DNA of 64,000 bases from assembly GCF_035083965.1 (NCBI RefSeq), contig NC_089729.1:14682964-14746963 (forward strand), read 5' to 3'. The notes under the pieces are model-generated. The model saw only the letters and a program-made list of their open reading frames with translations, was not told where the DNA came from and ran no database searches. The stretch's first letter is position 1; each line of letters begins with the position of its first letter. The DNA is from Branchiostoma lanceolatum. Its lineage: Eukaryota > Chordata > Leptocardii > Amphioxiformes > Branchiostomatidae. Of the stretch, positions 35,829 to 58,978 are shown piece by piece. The position numbers and the translations under genes are program-made.

Positions 35829-37623
35829 TTATCTTTACCTCATGCTTGACAATTGGGTACACCTTTTATTCAGATGGCAAAAAAAGTATAATTTCTGGAG
35901 GTTATCCATCCTTGTGTATAATTCCATGTGACGATAACAGAAACATGATATCATAGCGCCATCGTCCATATTCATAAATGCTAACAATGCTAATCGCCTG
36001 TTACGATCACCATCTTAGCTATAGCTGCAAAATGAAAGGTCACCATTTCTCATGAATTAGAAGCACTGCTGGGTAAGCATGATAGAGTAACAGCATTTGA
36101 GAAAATAATCATACATGTACTCCAAAGATGAAAGACTTCCATCAAATTTCCTGTCTTTTTCAGACAGGAAATTGCACGTCTGGGTCCCAGAATAAAGAGC
36201 ATCATAATTATTGCACACAAACAAGTACCTGTATCCATGCATGTGTGGACATATAGACAATAGAGTTGTCACATTCATGAAAAAAGGGATACACAGGCAT
36301 AGGAACGCACAAATAATTTTATGGAACAAATTATAAAACACACATATACATAAAATGGTGAAAGCTTATTGAGCTTATACCAATTTTCCACCTGCCTTAG
36401 CGGGGTCTATATAATACCTTGCGTGTATTCATAACAACCTGATAAGAGTTTTCTATGATATGATATTTCCTTACACGGATTATGTTGTCAAGAAGAGACG
36501 ACCTCTGGTCTTTACATGCGTCGTAAGTAATACTTTAATTTCCTACACGTTGAGCTCACAAGGTAATTCCTGATTTTATGAGCTTCTCAATTTCAATAGC
36601 AAGTTTTATATTCATAAACATGGACGATGGCGCTATGATATCATGTTTCTGTTATCGTCACATGGAATTATACACAAGGATGGACAACCTCCCGAAATTA
36701 TACTTTTTTGCCACCTGAATAAAAGGTGCAACCAGTTGTCAAACATGGGGTAAAGATAATCCGTGACTGGACAGGACTCCCACTAGCGGAGTGCACCCAC
36801 AGAGCCAGAGACAGGAGAAAGTGGAGGAGGCTGGTACAGGACGCTACCATGGTCCCCGACCCTCAGGCATGAGGATGGGACTTGATATAGGTAAAGGTAA
36901 GGTATTGATCTGAGTTTCTTAAGTGCATGGTAAGAAATTTATTACATTTCAAGTATATAAACTGTGCGTATATGTGGAATCCAGAAAAGAAGCAGTTGTC
37001 ATCAAATGTGCCATATGATTTTGAATGTAGTTCTTTTCTGAGAATATAATGATAGCATACAACCGCAATGAACGATTCCAAATTAACCTTTTTCCTCCTG
37101 CCTAACTCTGTAACAAATAAACAAATGTGCCAGACGGCTACTTTTAGCGGGGAGAAGGTTAAAAACAAATGCAGGTGCTGCAAACAGAAATCAAATTATA
37201 TGCAGCTGCGCAGAAAAACATGTTCCCCCCCAAAATATACCCAATGTTGTTAGGTTTACACAAGATAATGCTTAATCATTTAATCTCGCAGTCATGTTAC
37301 AAATATGATATTTTCAATGGATAGAGATATCAATGAAGCAAAGCAAAGGATTTTGAAACTCAGTCTCTTTCAAATTTCTAGATAATTTTTATCATATTTT
37401 GAAGGTGGAAACATTTTCTTCATATCCGATTGTCTAATAATAAGCTCAATGTGACACAGATCAAAACTTGCTATTGAAATTTAGAAGCTTATAAAATCAG
37501 GAATTACCTTGTGAGCTCAACGTATTACTAGTACTTACTACGCATATAAAGGCCAGAGGTCGTCTGTTCTTGACAACATGATCCGCGTAAGGAAATATTA
37601 TATCATAGAAAACTCATATCAGG
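35829..37623. repeat. Two interlocking long inverted repeats
   Basis: Pair A: 35829-35979 is the near-perfect reverse complement of 36610-36760 (about 150 bp). Pair B: 36438-36607 is the reverse complement of 37463-37623 (about 165 bp). B-left directly abuts A-right, so the order is A, B, A', B', an interlocked rather than nested layout. Loops are about 0.6 and 0.9 kb with no transposase frame. They may be foldback-type elements that inserted into one another or were rearranged by inversion. Confidence 0.85.
36756..36905 (+). mobile_element. LINE 3' end (last 38 codons and tail)
   Basis: Open frame 36756-36872 encodes RDWTGLPLAECTHRARDRRK then WRRLVQDATMVPDPQA and a stop. This is like the C-terminal tail of many non-LTR retrotransposon polyproteins, where a tryptophan-rich WTGL...R.W motif closes ORF2. 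A GGTAAAGGTAAGGTA tail follows. It abuts the right arm A' of the inverted repeat. Confidence 0.65.
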
Positions 37624-37845
37624 CTTACGGGGAAATCCTTTGGGTGATTTGAATTGATACCAGACGTAGTGTCAGACAAAAGTTTGTGATTGCATTGCCA
37701 CGTTCAAAGCTGATTACCCCTCTGGCTTATGTGTGGTTAGAATATCTGCTATCAAAACATGAATTTGATTAGCTAGTTCTTGGCAAAATCCCTTCTTAGG
37801 CCGACATGCTTGTGTCTGTGTACACTCTAAAGCTAATGGGGTGAA

Positions 37846-39085
37846 AAGTTGAAAAGTCTTGACATTTCTGACGGCAGCATGTTGAAAAGGATTCAAGCCG
37901 GACATCAGTCACTTGTTCCTGATAACACTTCAGATTAGCTCGTAGAATAAACTATTTCGCACAGACAAACTTAGGTTATGTTCCTTTATCTTTAAAGGTG
38001 CCCTAAGCAGTACTAGGGCACTGAAAGTCACATATTCAAAATCAATCTTTTTCTGATTTCTATCCATTGTAAGTTTAGATAACACTATCCCATCGCATAT
38101 CGACCATCATGGAGCAAAAATGCAATGGCGTTGTGTGGTGGGAACTCATTGAAAATCGGAGCACTTGGAGGCCAGCCATCATTTCAAATCTTCCGAACAT
38201 GCACGATTCTGACCGATAAGTCCCGAACGCTTCCGAAGAAATAATCACGTGGTCATGGCTCAATGTGCTTGGGCATTGTGACATCACGCGGCCGGAAGTT
38301 ACCGAAAATTGTCGACAGAAAACGGTTACGGCTGGATTCTGGGCTGATTTGGGGGGGGGGGGGGAATAAATAAGATACTCCTTTTGTGGCTTGCTTCTGT
38401 GCTATGTTTTAACGCCCAAAGTTTGAAATAATGATGCAGATTTGCTAATATGGGGAAGTAAATGTCAATTTCAACTTCATCAAACAGAATTGTTTTCCCC
38501 AGAATATTTCACGTTTTATCCCCTGAAATCGCTTAGGGCACCTTTAACATATGTCTAAAATTGATGCTCTCAACTTTCTGGATCCTTCGATTTCGTCGGG
38601 ATCATTTTTGGAAACGAGTAAACTAGAATGTCGGTAGTTCTCTTTGAAAACTGCTGCTTCATTTCAGGTTGTTTGATTATATACGTGTGACGCACATCAA
38701 CATGCTTGTCTTGAGTTTAAAAGAGGCCAAGAGTCTTGACATTTTTGACAGCAACATTTCAGAAATGATTCAAGTAGGATACCAGTCGTTATTCTCTTCA
38801 TATATCATTTTGTATTTCGAGAACACAAAGACATGATACATTCACAGTGGTGCCGTGCTCAAGCCGAGAGCTTATATTTAGCTTTTATCTTCATATTAAC
38901 TTTTATTTCTAATAAGCTGCCTGTGAATCGCTGTAACATACCTGGGTATATAGACTCTTTCATATCTAGCGTGTGTCTGAAATTACTATATTAGAGGTAA
39001 AAAGCCTTGACATTTTCTGACAGCAAAATTTTAGAAGTAGCTCAAGCAGAATCCCGGCAGTTCCTTCTAAAAGCAGACTTAGCAT
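37846..39085. repeat. Three spaced direct repeats of about 80 bp
   Basis: Blocks reading TCTTGACATTTCTGACGGCA (37857), AGTCTTGACATTTTTGACAG (38730) and AGCCTTGACATTTTCTGACA (39003). Each is followed by an A-rich stretch and ATTCAAG/CTCAAGC...GGCAGT/AGTCGTT sequence. The middle copy lies beyond the MITE at 37996-38543. Weak open frames on - include FQHAAVRNVKTFQL; no family was recognised. Confidence 0.5.
37996..38543. mobile_element. 548-bp element with TTAA duplication (piggyBac-type MITE)
   Basis: The ends AGGTGCCCTAAGC and GCTTAGGGCACCT are exact inverted repeats flanked on both sides by TTAA (37992-37995 and 38544-38547), the hallmark of piggyBac-type insertion. The interior has a G-run (38350-38365) and no transposase frame. 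Confidence 0.85.
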
Positions 39086-39627
39086 GTCTAATAGGCTACT
39101 TCTCATGCACTCCCACATACAAAACACTCGAAAACGCTTTGATTTCATTTCTTAGTCTGCCATGAAAATGACTGTATGATCTTGTGCATATTCCGTGAAA
39201 TGTCATCTCTTTCATCTTCGAATTATAAACCTTGAAAAGGAAAAGACGTCGTCCGAAATATTTTCAAGATCCCTTCAAAACCAAAAAATACACGTCCACG
39301 CGGCTACAATAAGGTCACGAACCTGCGTTATGCATACAATTTTGATATGCTTTTTTAGCGAAGCTTTAGGAGCTGGGTATAAAGAAGAAAAATGTTTTTT
39401 TTTTCATCACACTTCCGTGACCCATGTGCGATGAAGATTCATAATTACGTGTTTGGCGTTGTGCAAATTTGTTTTGCTTCCGTTGCTAGGAAATCATGAT
39501 GGCAAGCTACGTGGATCATTTCCGCTGCGGCAAGGTGATTGCAGACTCGGCCCTCTGAAAATCATGAATTATTCATAAACGTGGTCATGGGACGCCTGTT
39601 TCATTTCTTCACCATTCATTTCCGCCC

Positions 39628-39860
39628 AAAGACGTGGTAGGGTGTTTAGCCCAGAAGGCAAAAGTCCTGGGTTCGAATGCCTGACATGCCCATAAGTTGT
39701 GACACCAGTTTCCTTACTCGACTCATGTGTACATCAGTACCTAGACAGGTTAGGTATGTCCCTCGGATAGGACGTTTAATGGAGGTCCCGTGTTTAACAC
39801 TCAAACACCAGGAGTGGATTTTGATGTGCCATTGGAACATAGTTGAAAAATTCCTTCCAT
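39628..39860 (+). mobile_element. tRNA-derived SINE-like element
   Basis: An A-box-like GTGGTAGGGTGTTTAGCCCA and a B-box GGTTCGAATGCC are spaced as in a tRNA head. A non-tRNA body follows, with GACGTTTAATGGAGGTCCCG. No intact cloverleaf, so it is not a functional tRNA gene. Confidence 0.65.
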
Positions 39861-40359
39861 GACTTTGTCAGTAGACATCTATTCTAACCTCTCCTAATTT
39901 TCGAGGGAGATTGACACAATACTGTTGACATTATAGAGGAAAGTCTGTTGAGTTCGACTTTTTTGACCCCAGCAAAAATAATGTGCTGTTTTTGAGACCT
40001 GCCCTCTGCAACTCCTAGACTAATTTTTGTATGACCACCAAATTTTCAGAGGATGATGCACATGTCAATTTTTATTACCATAACAAATTCGGACGCAGGA
40101 ATTCACTTGGGGCTTTCGGCGCCGTCGGCTTTCGAATAACCCGCTCGGGATATGCCCAGCCGCTTACGCCGATATTCCGATATGTATTCGGTATGCATGC
40201 ATATAGTACAAACACTCCGTGGCCTATAGCCTATGGTCAAAATAAGGATAGTTCGTGGTCCTTCTGATCTTTTTGCATAAGTTATGATAATATGATATTA
40301 CACCAAGTGGCAATAATAAAAAGTAGGGAGTAGACAAATAAGATTAAATGAGGCACGTT

Positions 40360-40990
40360 TCGTAATGTTACACATGCGTTGTGATCTATTTGTTTTATTT
40401 GACACTTTCAAGATTGTTGGGAAATTTTCAAAGTTATAAGAATTTGATATCGACCAAATTTCTCTTGTTTGGGTCCCTAATGTCTATAATAAGCTGATGA
40501 GTAAGGATGTTATGAATACGATAGGACAGGGTATAGGAAATGCTTTTAAAATGTAATGATATAAAAGCATCGTTGGCAGTTTATTGCGATAGCGTTAATA
40601 TAATTATCTTACTACTATGCACTACTAGTCACTACTAGACAAATTCACAATAAAAATTAAGTAAAAAACTGTTCCAGTGTTTACAATTTATCAATTTGTA
40701 GGGTTTCTAAGACCCCACAGTGTTAAATGATTAAACAGAAGTGTGGGAAGTTTATGCATCAGCCGACCACACTTAATGAATAAACAAAAGACAGTTGTTT
40801 TCCAGTTTAATGTAATGCATAATTATCTTTGCTCGTGTCCAGAAAATCTTATACAAGTAATCAAATAGGAAACCTTCGGTGGGGGTGACGTTTTTACGGT
40901 TCCTGCTTGAAATTCACGATGAAGCAGTTCATGATTGATTGCTGAATGCCTCAACAAACCGTTTTGCTAAGTCCTATTTGTTTCACACTC
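40360..40990. repeat. Segmental duplication, left copy
   Basis: Homologous to 42830-43700: shared blocks include GCTGATGAGTAAGGATG, CAGTTTATTG, GGGTTTCTAAG and CCCACAG, and TTTGCTCGTGTCCAGAAAAT. The copies are separated by a LINE fragment and a TA-flanked element. Confidence 0.7.
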
Positions 40991-41099
40991 ATTAACTCAT
41001 TGGAACAAATTAGATGTGGGAATACGAAGTTACAGCTACTCCAAGTTTCGGATGTACTTATTCAAATATGTACGACCCTCCAAACCTAGTTATTTTAGT

Positions 41100-41443
41100 T
41101 ATGGTCCCCGATATGCTTGTTCACTTTTTGGCACGTTTTCGGCTTGAATGACAATCTTTTCAGTCGTGGGCTAGTTGATAATCCGGCATGTTGCTGCGGG
41201 TGTCAATGCGAATCAATCACTCATTTCCTACTTCACTGCCTATTATATATCAATCAGCGTTTTCTTTTACTTGACAAACTTTCCAAAATTGCAGGACACA
41301 TTTTCGACATCAAATCACTTTCGGACGATGCTATCAAACACTTGTTAATCTACGAATCATCTCCTTGCTCCCCCAGTTCAAACTGTAACATAATGAGTTT
41401 AACTCAAGAATCTATTATACTGACGAAGCGGTTTTCACATTGA
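41100..41443 (+). pseudogene. LINE ORF2 C-terminal fragment
   Basis: The open frame 41117-41443 encodes LNDNLFSRGLVDNPACCCGC, then ESITHFLLHCLLYINQR. This cysteine/histidine pattern (C..C........H....C) closes the polyprotein of many non-LTR retrotransposons. Everything upstream is missing and the frame shifts near 41140. Confidence 0.7.
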
Positions 41444-41759
41444 AATTGGTACATCCCATCCTATCAGTTATATTTAGTTGGGGGGGGGGGTGCTTACTGG
41501 GAAACATATTACAACACATGACATAATGTATTGTATGCTTTCATTAATTGTTAACCTTTGTGTAGATAAGCATATAACTGTTTAAATCATATTCCTGTCT
41601 TGTATGATGGCGCGTTAATATAAGTTAACTTGATTGCGTTGCCATCTTGTCTGTATTTGTTATTTATGTTGTTTAATGAAAAAAAATCATGATTGTACTT
41701 AGTTTATTACATCAATCAATTTACGAAAATTAACACTTACTCAAGAATCTGGATATAGG

Positions 41760-42020
41760 TCTTGGGAACGGTCAGACGTTTCAAGTAGCATCAAATGGCT
41801 TTCATCAGGGACTGTTTCTAAAATATATCCAGTTGCTTGAGTAACTATAAGTTGAGTAACTATAACTTTGCGTGCCTTATTACCCGGTTGTCTAACCTTC
41901 AACGACGTGTGGATCAAATAAATATGTCCGGATATGCAACTTGTACTTTTCAAAATTTTATCCAGTTGCTTGAGTAACTATTTTTGGCTAATTTTACTAC
42001 CTGGATGTCTAACCTTCATC
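41760..42020. repeat. Dispersed repeat, two partial tandem copies
   Basis: ATCCAGTTGCTTGAGTAACT occurs at about 41827 and 41961. Each is followed by a TTACC-GG-TGTCTAACCTTCA block, as in the insertion at 23040-23170. The preceding CATCAAATGGCTTTCATCAG likely belongs to the same family. Confidence 0.65.
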
Positions 42021-42155
42021 AATGCAACTTATACTGTTCAGTACAATCCTGGTGTATACAAACAAACCAAAAAGCAAACTGTAAACAAAGAAACAAAACA
42101 AGAAGATAATACGAAACCTCGCTACAGACATGATATGGAAAAAGAAGCATCAATA

Positions 42156-42711
42156 CACTACCAAAAATCTTTTTTCTTATTCTTTCTTATTTTTGTTGTT
42201 TTCTTATGTTGAGAAAGATTTTCTTATACAAAGGAAAAACAAGAAAACTCAAGAAACCTTCTGGGAAGTCTGGTAAATGTCAATTCTTACACTTAGAATT
42301 TTTTTCAAAAGTTAACTTATATCAAGAAAGTTCAAGAAAGTATTTCTAGCATGCTGTTTTCCAATAAGAATTTTCTAGAAAAATAAGAAAAAAATGCTTT
42401 CTCTGGCTTAATATAAGATTTGTTTTTTGTTTCCTCAAATTTGTATTCTTACAGATTCTTCCCATAAGTTATTTTTTCGAGAAAATTTGATTCTGCTAGA
42501 ATAATTTTCTTGAACTTTCTCGGTTTAAGTTAACTTAAGAAAAAAATTCTTAGATGCAATTCTTGTTTGTGCTGAAAACAGGGATTCTTGTTTGTGCTTG
42601 ATACAGGAATTCTTGTATACAGAATAACATTCTGGCTGACACTTACAGACAGAAACATTTTCTTTGTAGAAGGAAAAACAAGAAAGATAAGAAAAATGAT
42701 TTTTGGTAGTG
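42156..42711. mobile_element. 556-bp TA-flanked MITE
   Basis: The ends CACTACCAAAAATC and GATTTTTGGTAGTG are exact inverted repeats that continue less perfectly into TTTTTCTTATTCTTTCTT-like sequence. They are flanked by TA on both sides, as in Tc1/mariner-type insertion. The interior is AAGAAA/TTTCTT-rich and non-coding. Confidence 0.85.
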
Positions 42712-42829
42712 TAATAAAACGTTGACTAATCTAATTACAATTCGCAGGGGGGGGGGGTCAAAGACGATTAAATTGGGCCATGGGCACGTTGATTCAATGC
42801 TACATAGGTGCACCGGTTTATTTGTTTTG

Positions 42830-44110
42830 TTTTTCACACTTTGAAGTATTTGTTGATATTGTTGGGTAATTTCTTAAGTTTGTGGTATGTGCCATTCTCT
42901 CTTATATGAAACCCTACAGCCTAAAATAGGCTGATGACTAAGGATGATGTATACATGTATAAGATATGACAGTGCATAGCAAATTCTTTAAAAATGTATT
43001 GATTTTAAAAGTATCGTTGACAGTTTACTGGATCGATAATCAGATATTGCATAATTGTAAATATAAGTGTAAATTTTAGATCTTAGTATCTGACCTCTCA
43101 ACTGTAGGATCGACATTTAATTTTAAGGTTTATTGTCTACATTACTAGTTGAATGTACCTTATCGCGTGGCCTAGCGATAATCCAAGAGAGCAAATGCGA
43201 CGTCGTTATACTGTACAAATGTGGTGAAAACCTGGAATTTGTTCACAAATCAGCTTTATCTTGATTTGAGTACCAGCCTAGCTCAACACACCGTACTTGT
43301 CGTCTTTAGGCTGTAGATACCCACTTCGAATGTGATCGGGTTTCTAAGAACCCACAGCGTTGGGAGGTTACATAAAAGTGTGGGAGGGTTATGCCCAGGC
43401 CGGCAACTCTTAATAAATAAACAAAAGAATGTTTTTTTCTGTTTAATGTGTTGCATAATCATAAAAGGAGCTTTGGACGGTTAGATAAAAGTGTAGGAGA
43501 GTTATGCGCAAGCCGACCACTCCAAATGAATAAACAAAAAAAGAAGGTTTTTTTTTCTGTTAAATGTGTTTGTTGCATAATCATCAGAGGAGCTTTGCTC
43601 GTGTCCAGAAAATATTATGCAAGTAATCAAAGAGGCAACGTTCGTGCGGGTAGCGCTCTTACGGTTACCGCCCAAAATTCGTACTGTCGGGTACTTATTT
43701 TATTACATCAATCAATTTACGAAATGTACCGTACAAATGTGTTGAAACCCTCAATTTGTTCACAAATCGGCTTTATCTTGATTTGAGTACCAGCCTAGCT
43801 CAACACACCGTACTGGTCGTCTTTAGGATGTAGATACCCACTTGGAATGTGATCGGGTTTCTAAGAACCCACAGCATTGGACGGTTAGATAAAGGTGTGG
43901 TAGGGTTATGCGCAAGCCGGCCACTCTTAATGAATAAAGAAAAGAAGGTTGACTCTCCTGTTAAATGTGTTGAATAATCATCAAAGGATCTTTGCTCGTG
44001 TCCAGAAAATCTTTCGCAAATAATCAAAGAGGCAACGTTCGTGCGGGTAACGTTTTTAAGGTCAGTGGTCAAATTTCGTACGGTAGGGTGCTTAGTTTAA
44101 TGCATCAATT
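42830..44110. repeat. Segmental duplication, right copies in tandem
   Basis: At least three successive copies of a block with TTTCTAAGAACCCACAGC, GCGCAAGCCGRCCACTC, TTGCTCGTGTCCAGAAAAT and GGCAACGTTCGTGCGGGTA, around 43340-43470, 43475-43700 and 43855-44090. A fourth lies at 40700-40930. Another shared stretch, CACAAATCGGCTTTATCTTG onward, is at 43246 and 43757. Confidence 0.75.
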
Positions 44111-44240
44111 AGTTTAAGAATTGCAGCCTGCTTTCGTTTTACAATCTGGCTTTGTTGCAGTAATAGTCATTATAAGTGTACAGCATATGTAAAATGATGA
44201 CAATGGATTAAAAGTTAATCTTTATCTTACAAAGATAAGT

Positions 44241-44565
44241 CTAAATTCCTGTCACACAGTCAGGACGTTACTACAACTTTCCCCCGACCACTCGAGCTAC
44301 GCACTCCCCAACCGACCGATGATGATGATGATGACTCCCCAACCAAGGTTCGGCCTGGGTTGGGAGTAGCCTGGAATCAATCCTGTTCTAGCTCCAGTTC
44401 GCTCCTCTGGTCGCATCTAAGCAGAATATCACTTTTCCGACTTTGATTTCGTTTAAAAATCCATAGCCGGCTGGTGCCGACGACTTTAAAAAGACTACTA
44501 GGCCACCTCGGTGACCAACTACCAACCACAGATGACTTTGCTTCCAATCATGATCTGGATAAAGG
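44241..44565. repeat. Dispersed repeat, copy 1 of a pair
   Basis: CCTGTCACACAGTCAGGACG, TAGCCTGGAATC, TATCACTTTTCCGACTTTG, GACGACTTTAAAAAGACTAC and a GACCAACTACCAACCACAGA block. All recur in order at 46945-47225. Confidence 0.75.
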
Positions 44566-45144
44566 CAGAGAGGCCATTATTGGCTAAGTGTGATAGGAGC
44601 TTCAGGGCATGATCTAAAAAACCTTTGTTATGCCGAAAATACGTTAGGGGTCATAACATTTTATTGGAGAGCAATGTAAAGATATATTAAAGGGTTCAGC
44701 AACATCAGTTAAAATCATTTTTCTTCAAGAATGTTATTGCAATAAAGCCATGTTTAAGTACAATATGTTTGTTATTAAATGTTGATGAACGTTGAAAGAT
44801 ATTTGTGACATATTTCTAATCAATATCTAACCAATGTTATGACTGTTTTATTTATTTTTTCTTATATTTCACGCACGGAAGAAAAGTATCATACACAGAG
44901 ATTTCATTTACACCCCCACAAACAGGAATGGACAGTTCCTGATGACGCACGGCGTTTCCAGCGGGCGTATTGGTTAGATGTATTCAAATACGTCACTTGA
45001 ATAGATTTGCAAGAGGAAGATATAAGGTTTTTACCGACTCAATCTTTCAAAGCGGCGTGGGTTCAACGGACAAGAGGTAGTACTCACCCCCGCACTACTC
45101 ATAAGGTAGGTTGAGAATGGGTTGCTACAGATTTCATTTGATAA

Positions 45145-45199
45145 TCAATCGCCTCTGCCAAGAAGATTATGTTTCGGTGCCGTCGATTTGTCAGTGCGC

Positions 45200-45244
<45 letters not shown>

Positions 45245-45262
45245 TGTGTGTTTGTGTGTGTA

Positions 45263-45302
<40 letters not shown>

Positions 45303-45440
45303 GTGTGTGGACAGCATAAGTCGAGAAGCTGTGGATGAATCTTCATCATATTTGATATGTGTTAGCTGTCGGCAATATATGTGTCTACTAGTGGCTTTCT
45401 ATGGTACTGCAGTAGAACTCCATATGCATATGTATATCTC
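45145..45440 (+). repeat. Dispersed repeat with TG microsatellite, + copy
   Basis: The flanks GCCAAGAAGATTATGTTTCG and GGTACTGCAGTAGAACTCC surround a long TG run at 45198-45302. Open frames of CVCVCV type across it are artefacts of the repeat. Confidence 0.75.
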
Positions 45441-46253
45441 TCTACATGATATGGTCATGTTTTTTTTCAATGTTGGCTTTCAATACTTCTCAGGTGTTTC
45501 CTTGATATCGTACATCAAGGAGAATCTCTTTTCCATCTATCATTTATGATTTTGTACCTTGCTCGGGTACACTTCGTAATAAGAGAGTATGCAAAATATC
45601 AGTTCTGAAACAGAACGTTACGAGTGACGAAAATCACATGAAATTCGATTTGTTAAGCTCATTTTGTTGTAATGATGGTCAAAGAGGTTTCATCTGGAGT
45701 TTGTATGGTCTAGTTATCACGAATTATGCCGCACGCTGGGTCCTTGACGCCCAATCATATGTGGTACTGCATAGAATGCTTTAAAAAAAAATGACAAAGG
45801 CGGTAGCGAACGATAGGAATTTATGATTATGAATGCTTTTATTCAATATCTACATAAAGCAAACAGCAATCATTGGTAACCTGAATTGCGCCGGAGATTA
45901 CATTCAGTTGTTCTAAAATCAGTTATGATTGGATGATTTTATATACGTACTCGCGTACAAATTCAATTGAAAGCATTTTCTCTAAAATTTCATTACTTAC
46001 ATCATTCAATTCAGACGGCAGTGAAATATCAATCTGATACAATAACACTAAATATCTTACAATTCGTTAAAAACATACAATTTCTTCTCTTGAATTGTCA
46101 AATTGAAGTCTGAAAATGGTCCTCTCGCTTCGCTCAACAGAAGGTAAAAGAAGGAAGGTTCTGCTCGAAACAGATATGTTCAATTGTTGCATTTTGATCA
46201 TCATATCATCAAACTGCGGTAAGAGTTAGATATATATGGGCAATGAAACCAAG

Positions 46254-46487
46254 ATGAGTGAATTCAAGTAGGTTCCACAGGAGCCGGAGGAAGAAAACGT
46301 AAAGGACCGATTACATTTTCGCTTGAAAATCGTTAATGTTCTTCGAGGGTCTTCAATCTAAAGTGCCACGGATTCGTAAGTATATGCTGACAGTTTGCTG
46401 ACATTTTAGTATCGTTTGAAATGGATTTGGCCTACACTCGAATAGATTACCTGGCTGTGAACTTATAATTGAAGAGAAGAAATGATT
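46254..46487. repeat. Direct repeat flanking GPCR exon 1, left copy
   Basis: Homologous to 48125-48340: shared GAAAATCGTT, GAGGGTCTTCAA, GCTGACAGTTTGCTGACATT, CGAAATGGATTTG-type and GAACTTATAATTGAAG blocks. The two copies bracket the first coding exon of the receptor gene. Confidence 0.7.
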
Positions 46488-46497
46488 GTGTAAGTAA

Positions 46498-46866
46498 TCA
46501 TCATCACGGGTACCCCCAGATAACCCCGCGAGGGGCAAAATAGGGGGGGGGAGGAGGTCCCAGGCTAAGGCGGGCAGGTCTTCAGCCTAGCACGGTATGA
46601 CTCAACGGTGGGAGCCGATACAACCGTGCCAGGCAGGGCGTTCCACTGTGGGATGGTGCATGGGAATAACGAATGTTTGTATGTGTCTGTCCGGGCGTTG
46701 AGAGTTTGAAATTTAAAATGGTGACTACCCCGGGTGCGCCCCTGAGCTGGTTTAAGTGGACTGTCTGCGTTTATATTGATATGATTATTAACGAGTTTGT
46801 AGCAAAAGGGGAGGCGGGCGTTCCTCCTCCTCAAAGTCAATATCTAAATGGAAGTACCTTCGGCTG
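46498..46866 (-). pseudogene. LINE ORF2 C-terminal fragment with trinucleotide tail
   Basis: Read on -, the frame 46840-46565 encodes LRRRNARLPFCYKLVNNHI, an RTRGSHHFKFQTLNARTDTY block, FPCTIPQWNALP and VSAPTVESYRARL. This is the typical end of reverse transcriptase polyproteins of CR1/jockey-like LINEs. After the stop, the strand runs to a GTGATGATGATTA tail near 46498. It is 5' truncated, as usual for LINE copies. Confidence 0.8.
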
Positions 46867-46944
46867 AAGGTTGAAAAATGGTTAATTTCAGACAGGCTGC
46901 CAGGTGTTATATGATCAGCCACCGCCGCGTCTTCAGCGTGAGTT

Positions 46945-47225
46945 AAGCCCTTGTCACACATTCAGGACCTTCCCACGAAATTTGATCCCGACCACTTCCT
47001 ATCCAAGGTCGGCGTTGGCGTAGGAGAAGCCTGGAATCCCTCAAATTCTAGCTCCATGGTTGCCGAATATGACTTTTCCGACTTTGCTTTCTCAAAATCC
47101 ATGGTCAGCAGGCGCAGACGACTTTTAGAGACTAGTAGGCACCCCCCCCCCCGACCAACTCCCAACCACAGACCACCTTACTCACTCCCAACCATGGTCT
47201 GGAGAAGTTCGGGAAGCCATGGTCG
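46945..47225. repeat. Dispersed repeat, copy 2 of a pair
   Basis: Matches 44241-44565 block by block; ends about 110 bp before GPCR exon 1, so it lies in the promoter or a 5' UTR intron of that gene. Confidence 0.75.
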
Positions 47226-47338
47226 GCTTTGTATGACAGATTCTTTATATTACATCAAGGGGCGGTTATGCTGGCTGACAAATCCAGATTCAAATCCATG
47301 GATAAGTGATTTCACGTTCTGATCCACAGATTCGTGCT

Positions 47339-58978
<11,640 letters not shown>

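Noticed and set aside
39628-39700. Possible tRNA gene (A- and B-box-like sequences)
   Set aside because: Arms do not close a cloverleaf and a SINE body follows; called a tRNA-derived SINE instead.
45099-45549. Cys/Val- and His/Thr-rich open frames
   Set aside because: Translations of a TG/CA microsatellite. The same applies to 51681-52152.
47306-47338. Upstream in-frame ATG at 47306 as start of the + receptor
   Set aside because: A good acceptor (TGATCCACAG) ends at 47329 between it and the next ATG, suggesting a 5' UTR intron. It is not excluded, only less likely.
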